Assembly (NCBI GenBank): GCA_032622095.1
Contig: CP136066.1
Coordinates: forward strand, 52,294,609-52,358,608
Length of the DNA stretch: 64,000 bases
Reading direction: 5' to 3'
Source of the DNA: Siphonodentalium dalli
Taxonomy: Eukaryota > Mollusca > Scaphopoda > Gadilida > Siphonodentaliidae
A program made the translations under genes and the position numbers. A model generated the notes under the pieces. It saw only the letters and a list, made by a program, of their open reading frames with translations, was not told the origin of the DNA and made no database searches. Shown here in pieces: positions 56,712-64,000 of this stretch; within the stretch, counting starts at the first letter, position 1; every line of letters begins with the position of its first letter.

Positions 56712-57714
56712 AGTCATTAGCTTCACTCCCGGTGGGTATATATTTCATGTCAGACAGAACTGTATCCGATATACCATAAGAAAGGTCATAAAAAACTAGA
56801 AATAAAACCCCAAGGTTGCATATTATTGATGCGGTATTCGCCCCGTATTAAATTGTTGAAAACTGCGGTCAGAGTAAGAAATCTTCTCAGATACAACCAC
56901 ATTTTCGGCGCGAATCATCGCGTGGAGGTCATGGAATTATATTCGGAAGAAATCGGAACCGCCCGAAAAACGACGATCGGCTGGCACGCACGGTTAAGAG
57001 AACAGCCAAAACAATAGCCGACATGTCGATAACCGAAAGTAGATTCAACAAAACACAAACTAGATAATGTGATTATGTCTTGATTTTTGCATCGATATCT
57101 CATGTTTTCTAATTGAAATGTCGAGAATTAATTGGCAACTAACAAAGTGTACACACTGTGTATATGTTATATATGGATTGTTTGCAAATTTAGGCGTGAA
57201 TGGGTATTCACAGCATGCAAAATACGATTGGCACACCTCCGAACCGATCAGCTGATCCAGGTCGTCATGCTTCTCATCGATTGAAAATAAACAAATCGGG
57301 GAATTCCTGCCCTTCTTATCAAACGTCAACACATTTGGTCGAATTTAAGATGAAGTTATCTGCAATGGCATTATTGACTTATGTAAATGGAAATTATTAG
57401 CAATATTTCAAACGCAGAGAGTGCATGAACCACCGATCGATCTATAAATTATAATAGCCCAATCGGGCTGAACTAGATCGATTGGTCTTCCTGGCATAGT
57501 GGTTGCTGCTGTAAGAGAGGGAACTCTAAATTTCTTAAATATTAAAATTTTGTTTGTTTTCAGATTTGTACAAGTTTATAATGAATATTACTAGTAAAAA
57601 AATATACCATTGTCTTTCATTAGTTTCAAAATAAATGAGAATTTTTTTTAATTGGTAGAAACAGCTGGTCGAAAGAACAATTTAGAGTACTCCCCTTATC
57701 CCAGATTCACTTTA

Positions 57715-57831
57715 TAGTAGCTAATTACACTTAAGCATAAATTATTTATGCTTAAGCATAATTAACTTACGATCAGCGTAATACATTTGAATTACGCTTG
57801 AGTGTAATTGGGTTCATCAGCTATCTCACCT
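57715..57831. repeat. GCTTAAGC repeat tract (left edge of cluster)
   Basis: Repeated cttaagcataa/ttatgcttaag and attacgcttgagtgtaatt motifs, the same style as 2500-2730. Confidence 0.8.
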
Positions 57832-58182
57832 CTATGGGAGGAAGCCAAATTAACATTTAATAAATAATTGAGCTAAAGCCCCCCCCCCCCAAATCAAGGA
57901 ATCTCTAATTACACTTAAGTGCAATAAGAATATTTCTTATCGCGCTTAAGTGCAATAAGAAGATTCCTTATTGCGCTTAGAGATTCCTTATTGCGCTTAA
58001 GTGCAATACGATATTCCTTTTTGTGCTTAAGTGCAATAAGATATTCCTTATTGTGCTAAGCGCAATTAGATATTTCCTTATTGAACTTAATCGCAATTAT
58101 ATCTTCCCTTATTATATCGCTTAAGCTCAATTATATCGCTTAAGCTCTATTATTTATTAAATGTTAATTTGGCTCCCCATAT
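57832..58182. mobile_element. GCTTAAGC palindrome element with terminal inverted repeats
   Basis: Left end tctatgggaggaagccaaat..aacatttaataaataat and right end attatttattaaatgtta..ggctccccata are reverse complements with few mismatches. The 350-bp interior is a tandem series of ~25-bp units (ttattgcgcttaagtgcaat) with an 11-C run near 57879. No coding capacity. Confidence 0.88.
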
Positions 58183-58617
58183 ACCTCATGTATATTGGTA
58201 TAACCTGATGTAGGTTACTGGCATTAGTAATGCGGTTGCATCCATTTCAGCTTGAGGGGAGTTCAATGAGAGTGTATATGAATTACGTTTAAGCGTACTT
58301 CATTTACGCTTAAGCGCGGAACTCATTTACACATAAGCATAATTAATATGAATAATGCTTAAGCAAATACCTAACTCCAACTGATTTCCTCTGTCTGAAT
58401 AATTGAGTCCATCTCATAGTATATGGGGGAGTCTAAACCGATGTTTGATTGATGTCTTATTGCCAGAGTAAATTTGAGTTTAGAGGAAATCGCATGGGAG
58501 ACAGCCTTTTCAATATATTATTTATTAGTGTAAATCATTTGCGCTCAAGCGCAAAAAATATGTGTCTAATAATATATTTGCGCTTTAGCATAAAATTGCC
58601 ATAAATGTGATCTATTA
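58183..58617. repeat. GCTTAAGC family flank, homologous to 2431-2500
   Basis: ggttactggcattagtaat and cagcttgaggggagttca match the left flank of the 2.4-kb copy. A diverged left terminal arm (catgggagacagccttttca) is at 58493. The segment 58362-58425 is inverted at 59237-59305. Confidence 0.8.
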
Positions 58618-59456
58618 TATGGGAGGCCCTTTTCACATTTATTATTTATTTACGCTTAAGCGCAAATAACCTCTATCATTTGCAATTAAGCAAATAGATC
58701 ATATTTGCGCTTAAGCGCAAATCATTTGCACTTAAGCGCAAATAAAAATCAATATGCAATGATCCCCCCTGAATTAATTTTACATGGCACAGGCCTAAAC
58801 ACATCACTAAAATTGATATAGCCCCACCATATGAGGGAAACAATCCCCCAGAAACCCCAAGATCTGTTTTATGACCATGGAAATGATATAGATCTGTGTA
58901 GGATATGTCTCTTTTATAAAATATACTATATCTCTGGGATGGCGACACAAATTCTTGGGGACAGGGATGCTGATATTATGAAAATAGGGGTTTTTCCCCA
59001 ACTTCAAGTCAATGAGTACACAATATGAGGGAAGCAAACCCCAGTAACCCCTAATTCCCTATTTATGGCCATGGAAATGGTATATATCTGTGCAGGAGAT
59101 AATAAAATATACATGAGCTCTGGGAGTGAGGCACCAAATCTTGGGACACCAGGGACAGAGATGCTGATATGCATATGGAAATATGTTTTTTCTTCAACTT
59201 CGAGTCTGTATGGGGCTATTACTATGGGCCCATGCTAATATAATATGAGATGGACTCAATCATTCACATCAGAGGGATGTAATGGAGTGTTAGGTATTTG
59301 CGCTTAAGCGCAAATAAATTGATAGACACATATTTGTGCTTAAGCGCAAATGATTTACGCTTAAGCACAAATATTTGTGCTTAATGATTTATGCTTAAGC
59401 ACAAATATTTGCGCTTAAGCGCAAATAAATAATAAATGTGAAAAGGGCCTCCCATA
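58618..59456. mobile_element. 839-bp GCTTAAGC element with ~50-bp near-perfect terminal repeats
   Basis: Left tatgggaggcccttttcaca through atttatttacgcttaagcgc is mirrored at the right end with one mismatch seen. The inner arms consist of aaatNatttgcgcttaagcg units. The core has a diverged ~195-bp direct duplication (58830-59025 and 59026-59215; atgagggaa, ccatggaaatg, gggatgctgatat/agatgctgatat). No transposase. Confidence 0.9.
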
Positions 59457-59890
59457 CTATTTCCGCTAAAGCGCATATGATTTGTATTTAAGTATAAATG
59501 ATTTGCTCTTAAGTGCAAATGATTTACACTTAAGCGTAAATGATTTGCGATTAAGCATAATCAGAATAAATGTGAAAACGGCTTCTCGTATAATCGCTTA
59601 AGCATAATTCATTTATGATTAAGTGTAATTAATATATCAATGAAAATAAATGACCAGTGAGCTTAAGTGTAAATCAATTACGCTTAAGCACACTTTAATC
59701 AATTACGCTTAAGCACACTAGTCATAATTCTATTACTCATAGGAGTAATGCTTTATCTACATCATATGGTTAAGCGTAAGTGAAGTACGCTTTATATGTG
59801 TGCATTACACCTGAGTGTAATACATTACGCTTAATTGTAATTCACTTACGCTAATGTGCAATTAGCTAATACATGTGAAAAAGGCTTTCC
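59457..59890. repeat. GCTTAAGC repeat tract (right edge of cluster)
   Basis: Further aatgatttgcgcttaag-type units and two decayed terminal arms (gtgaaaacggcttctcgtat near 59571, gtgaaaaaggctttccatta near 59875). Confidence 0.8.
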
Positions 59891-60651
59891 ATTATAGTTA
59901 TCATCCATCAGAATGAATAGTGCTTACTAAAGCTTGACAACAGAATTTGCCATTAAAAACATTTCATGGCCAATGAGCTAACAAATGTTCTGTACTGGCA
60001 TATTGAATACCAATTATTTGTACTATTGTACAGGTATAATGTAATTAAACAGTTTTGAGTTACAAAAGTAAGACAACTCTTTCTGAACGGTACTGTGCTT
60101 GCGGCCAGATTGATGTAAAAATTCGGTCAATGCGCTTACAATTTTCTATAAATAGTAGCATTTTGGAATTATTACCTCTCGATCACTGTTCGATTATAAT
60201 CTTTGCCACTAACTCGGCCAATGTTCTTCCGTTTGTGATTTCACGCAACAATTCCCTTTCTATTCCTTCCCTGTCGAATTGACTACCGATTGCGATGTCA
60301 ATTTGTTTTTCGCTTTAATATTCTGATGTGCATGACGCTATTCCAGCGAACGGTCATCCTCCCTAGAAGCCATTTCTGAGAACGAAACCCGATTCAATCC
60401 CAATCGAGTCGGAAGTGCTCGGGCATTTCCGTGACTGCACAAGACAACGCATCGGTTTGTATTTTCGTGTTATTATGGTGAGATTAATCGGGACGATTGA
60501 TGAATATAAATAGTTAGCCGAATGGCCGTATAATGTGTACAAACTGACTTCAGGATGGGGGATTTCGTGTATCGGAGTTATTTTATTCACTCTTCCCACA
60601 GAATGACGCAGGGAACTCAATTGTGAGGTTCAATTTACGTTTCACATCACT
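59891..60651. other. Right part of the TTAA insertion, no recognised gene
   Basis: Short frames on both strands (60055-60282 plus, 60363-60620 minus) show no recognisable domain. Confidence 0.4.
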
Positions 60652-61865
60652 TTAACATAGATATGTTAAACTCATCCAAATGCACTAATTTTTCCGCACT
60701 TTTAAAGGTTTTATCTCTGAAAAATATTGTTAAAACTCCTACGTGTTTTACAAAAAACGCAAATCCAACCTTAAATGATGTCATTCTGACAAACAAAGCA
60801 AATTTATGCTTCCATCATCTAAACTTCTGTACGGGAATAAGTGATGTACATAACTTAATCTCCTTTCAACTGAAATCACATGTGGCTTTACCTTGTAAAG
60901 ATCCTATAAATTATAGGAGTTTCAAATCTCTAAAAACTGATGCGCTCATTGAGGACATCACGAAGATTCCTTTCCATGCAGCATATGGATTTGATGATAT
61001 CAATGATATATACTGGATGCATGAAAGGCTTCTTCTTGATGTCATTGATGAGCACATCCCTGTTAAAACAAGGCGGCCACATAAAAACCCGGCCCCGTTT
61101 ATGAATAAGGTTTTGAGAAAAGCTATCTATAAGAAAAGATTCTTACAGAAACGTTATTTTAAATACAGATCACATAAAAATTGGGAACTTTACCGTAAAC
61201 AAAGAAATCTGGTCACACGTATCAATAAGGAAAGCATCCAGTCGTATTTTAATGACAAATGTTCAGATGGCCCAAAATCTGCTGATTTTTGGCCAACTGT
61301 CAAACCATTTCTGACAAATAAGGGCTTTAAAGCCAAAACAAGTACATTATTACTGGAAAATGGTGAGTTAATTACTGACCAACAATCTGTCTGTGAAATT
61401 TTCAACTCATTTTTTATTGACGTTGCATCAAATATACCCATGAACCATCCTGTAAATAAGGAACATCCAAGCATCGTCAAAATAAAAGAGAACTGTATTT
61501 CGCCGGAGACTTTTAGCCTGAAACCAATCTCTGAAGAGTTCTTCTCCAAAGAGATATGTAATCTAAACTCAAAAAAGGCTACTGGCATTGATGGTATCTC
61601 AGCAAAAATGCTGAAAATATGTAACTCAGCAATCCACGTGCCTTTGAGTAATCTTTTTAACCACTCTCTGTCTGTCGTTGCTTTCCCGGATAGCCTTAAA
61701 GTTGCTCAAGTGACACCTATACACAAGAAAAATGATATTTTGAGTAAGGAAAACTACAGGCCTGTTAGTATTTTACCTACTATATCAAAATTATTTGAGA
61801 AAGCGATAAATTCACAGCTACAAATGCATTTTGAATCTATTTTTAACCCCGCTCTCAGCTTTTAG
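60652..61865 (+). pseudogene. CR1/Jockey-type LINE: endonuclease end, linker and RT fingers
   Basis: Continues the frame split at 56711 (NIDMLNSSKCTNF then LKNIVKTPTCFTKNANPT), a typical post-endonuclease segment. A long linker follows (VKTRRPHKNPAPF, KRFLQKRYFKYRS) and then RT motifs before A: KATGIDGISAKMLK, FPDSLKVAQVTPIHKK and YRPVSILPTISKLFEK. It ends at a TAG at 61863-61865 created by a one-base shift; the conserved SAFRKHHGCSDV continues in the next frame. Confidence 0.92.
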
Positions 61866-62799
61866 GAAGCATCACGGATGCAGTGACGTAATGTTAAGTG
61901 CCATTGAAGACTGGCGCAGGACACTTGACAAGCATGAAAGTGTTGCCGCTGTAATGATGGACCTTTCAAAGGCTTTTGATTGCCTACCTCATGATCTTAT
62001 GTTAGAGAAACTACGTGCATATAATCTTTGTGAAAAGTCGGTGTCTTATATGGGGAGCTATCTTTCTGGTCGCAGACAATGCGTTAAACTTGGCTCCAGT
62101 GTGAGTTCCTGGAGGTGCATCACCAAGGGTGTACCACAGGGATCCATATTGGGCCCAACCATGTTTAACATCTTTCTGAATGACATTTTCGGCTTTGTGA
62201 AGGACTGCTCCCTTTATAATTATGCAGACGATAACACAATTTCCTTCTCTCACAAGGACCCTGATGTAGTTCGGAGCACTCTGGAATATGATAGCCTTCA
62301 TCTCATTGAGTGGTTCGCACTAAATGGCATGAAGGCAAATCGAGAGACGTTCCAAGCAATATCATTGGGTCCCAAAAGTAAATCTATAACTGGCATAAAT
62401 GCTTCACATCTTATCCCATGTATCGAGGAAGTGAAATTACTCGGTATAACTCTGGACAGTAAATTGACGTTTAACACTCACATTGATTCGCTATGTTCAA
62501 AGGCATCAAGGCAGCTAAATGTCTTAAAGAGACTTGGACATATGCTGACCCTCTCAGGCAAAAAATGTATCTTCAAATCTTTCATCCTCTCAAATTTTAA
62601 TTACTGCCCTCTTACCTGGCATTTCTACAGTGTGTCCTCTACGGACAGGCTGGAGAAAATTCAGGAGAGAGCCTTTCGTTTTATCTATAATGACTACACA
62701 TCTGATTATGACTTTCTCCTAAAGATTGCAAACTGTGAGCATCTACATCTCCAAAGACTCAGACTGATGGCACTCCTTCCTATTTGGACTGCCTGGTGA
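61831..62799 (+). pseudogene. CR1/Jockey-type LINE: RT catalytic core and thumb
   Basis: Homology resumes at SAFRKHHG near 61857. Motif A is VMMDLSKAFDCLPHD (D44 of this frame), motif B is KGVPQGSILGPTMFNIFLND, and motif C is YADD at 131-134. The thumb includes FNYCPLTWHFYS and KIQERAFRFIYND. The KGVPQGSILGP and YADD motifs suit the CR1/Jockey group. It ends at 62799 where sequence is lost and the frame shifts. Confidence 0.93.
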
Positions 62800-63023
62800 A
62801 ACGTAAACATAGTTCATACTCTTTTAGAAATTCTGAGACTCTGGAACTGCCATCACCTGATACTACTACTTTCGGTTTAAGCTCGTTTAGATTCATGGCA
62901 CCTAAAGTGTGGAATTCTCTTCCAGAGTCATGCAGAACCGCAGAGACGATGAAAGACTTTGAATGTATGTTACAAACCTGGAATGGTTTTAAATGTAAAT
63001 GCAGTGCCTGTAGGATATCCTAA
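62784..63023 (+). pseudogene. CR1/Jockey-type LINE: C-terminal tail
   Basis: YLDCLVKRKHSSYSFRNS, then FRFMAPKVWNSLPES and MKDFECMLQTW, the usual tail of this LINE group. The segment normally linking it to the previous part (around a conserved YKCLYGL-type motif) is missing, so a small deletion plus frameshift lies near 62775-62795. Confidence 0.9.
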
Positions 63024-63400
63024 TTATATGCATGTTTTGTATTTAAATCCGCACTCTCTGGTCAGGTATCTCTGAATGGAACAAAACGTGTTATCCAGGA
63101 ATGCAATATGGACTCGTTGTGCACATTACTGTGCCGTATATGAATATACAAATTTGTGTCTTACGCTTTTGATCCAGTCAGGGCTACCTGTCCTCAGGGA
63201 TTTTACTTGTCTTTTACAAAGTTTTAGCTAATATACATGTAATTTATTTTTCAGATAGGTTGTGTTTTATTCACGTTACTGTTTATGTACATATTCATTG
63301 TTTTACAAGTCAGTTAAGAGCTTAATGCTCATGTTTGTAATTTAAAATGCCTGACTTTATAAATAAAGCTTTTAAACTTGAACTTTGAAAACTTGAACAT
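63024..63400 (+). other. LINE 3' untranslated region and tail
   Basis: Ends with aataaagcttttaaacttga and degenerate acttgaa repeats (63360-63400), the simple-repeat tail typical of CR1/L2-like elements. Confidence 0.75.
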
Positions 63401-64000
63401 CGCTATGGCTAACAAGTATTTGATTATCGTTTTCTTGGGAAGTGGGTCTTTTGACAAATGTTATTAAATGTATGTTGATTGTTATCGCGCTCATCCCCGG
63501 GTTCAATTTCTCACCTGTAGATTTTTTTCGAATCGACCATTTCGATCCATGGCAGCTACAACTAATTAGCCATGCATTTCACGGACATAGTCTGTTGCGA
63601 ACCATCTCATTGCAAACAACCCCAAAAGGAATTACTATAGTCATTCAAGAGAAATGCTTCATTAACACAACGTTATATAAAACGATTACATACACGCTTG
63701 GTATATAATTAAGTCCATATTCTGTTTCCGACGCCATCTTTAAAATTACATACCGAAGGATGTACTATATATCTGTTATTCATCTTGTTTAAACATTTGT
63801 GTAAATATTGTCGGGAGAGGGTCACCTTAAGTTGTCCCCCAATCCCTTATATATTGTGTTACAATAAATATGTTTAAACCAAGGATGTACTAAAAAACAT
63901 TGTACCAAAATAGCTCAATACGTAATAAGCAAAATCTAATTTCTGTGGCATGGGTCTACATGTTACATGTATCCGGGTCATGTCAGGAAACAGACAGTTG
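63401..64000. other. Right flank, no gene recognised
   Basis: No supported gene. The sequence near 63810-63870 (gggagagggtcacc, then gttacaataaatatg) looks like the 3' end of a transcript or retroelement, but nothing upstream supports a coding frame. Confidence 0.4.

Larger units (their letters stand above)
56712..60651. mobile_element. TTAA-flanked 3.94-kb insertion in the LINE
   Basis: TTAA lies at 56708-56711 and again at 60652-60655. Joining across one TTAA restores the LINE endonuclease frame (GDL then NIDML). A TTAA duplication is the hallmark of piggyBac-type transposition. The ends begin agtcat and, reverse-complemented, agtgat, but longer terminal repeats were not found and no transposase frame exists. 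It is a non-autonomous element that itself contains the GCTTAAGC repeat cluster. Confidence 0.7.

Noticed and set aside
63442-63708. 88-codon frame beyond the LINE
   Set aside because: No recognisable domain or transcript signals. It could be real, but there is nothing to support it.
1-64000. tRNA or rRNA genes
   Set aside because: No cloverleaf with A/B boxes or rRNA core sequence was recognised by eye. A covariance-model scan would be decisive.

Overview
This window looks like animal nuclear DNA, most likely from a lophotrochozoan and plausibly a bivalve mollusc. It is AT-rich and sparse in host genes. It has one intronless-looking B-box/coiled-coil/beta-propeller (TRIM-type) gene, a class often expanded in bivalves, plus two Ty3/gypsy LTR retrotransposons, CR1/I-like LINE remains, snap-back palindromes and many minisatellites. 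The species assignment is inference from style only. No bacterial operons, tRNA or rRNA genes were recognised.

Layout. 0.4-2.3 kb: two minisatellites. 2.4-2.8 kb: a short GCTTAAGC-type repeat element. 3.9-6.6 kb: a partial tandem duplication (two ~970-bp copies) enclosing a LINE tail on the minus strand. 6.8-8.5 kb (minus): the TRIM-like gene, with a poly(A) signal and a probable 5'UTR intron acceptor. 8.9-10.9 kb: a nearly perfect 1,026-bp tandem duplication. 11-21 kb: mostly non-coding, with one possible first exon at 12.7 kb, a LINE scrap at 17.6 kb and several inverted-repeat elements.

21.5-43.7 kb is a nested transposon stack. A ~95-bp inverted repeat brackets a 5'-truncated LINE reverse transcriptase gene. 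That LINE is split by gypsy-1 (22206-32450; 1,039-bp LTRs that look identical; TACA target duplication). The right-hand copy of the bracketing repeat is split by gypsy-2 (34473-43707, minus strand; 872/869-bp LTRs; GTAC target duplication), and the left copy at 21.5 kb preserves the empty site. Gypsy-1 has a complete protease-RT-RNase H-integrase frame but no recognisable capsid region. Its leader carries about nine poly-pyrimidine/AG sites spaced mostly 54-60 bp apart. Gypsy-2 has gag and pol in different frames, linked by what reads as a textbook -1 frameshift signal (TTTAAAC, 7-nt spacer, 9-bp stem).

44.5-55.6 kb: a ~775-bp element with terminal inverted repeats and a 30-bp minisatellite; two ~165-bp snap-back palindromes; a decayed C2H2 zinc-finger gene whose 84-bp finger repeat has become a ~19-copy array that lost a zinc-binding cysteine before it expanded; a pair of exon-like repeats; and mosaic short tandem duplications. 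56.1-63.4 kb: a CR1/Jockey-type LINE broken by frameshifts and split inside its endonuclease domain by a 3.9-kb TTAA-flanked insertion. That insertion holds nested palindromic GCTTAAGC repeat elements of the same family seen at 2.5 and 21.6 kb.

The strongest second-look items are the gypsy-2 frameshift signal, the gypsy-1 leader acceptor array with its missing capsid, the zinc-finger-to-satellite array, and the GCTTAAGC palindrome family.
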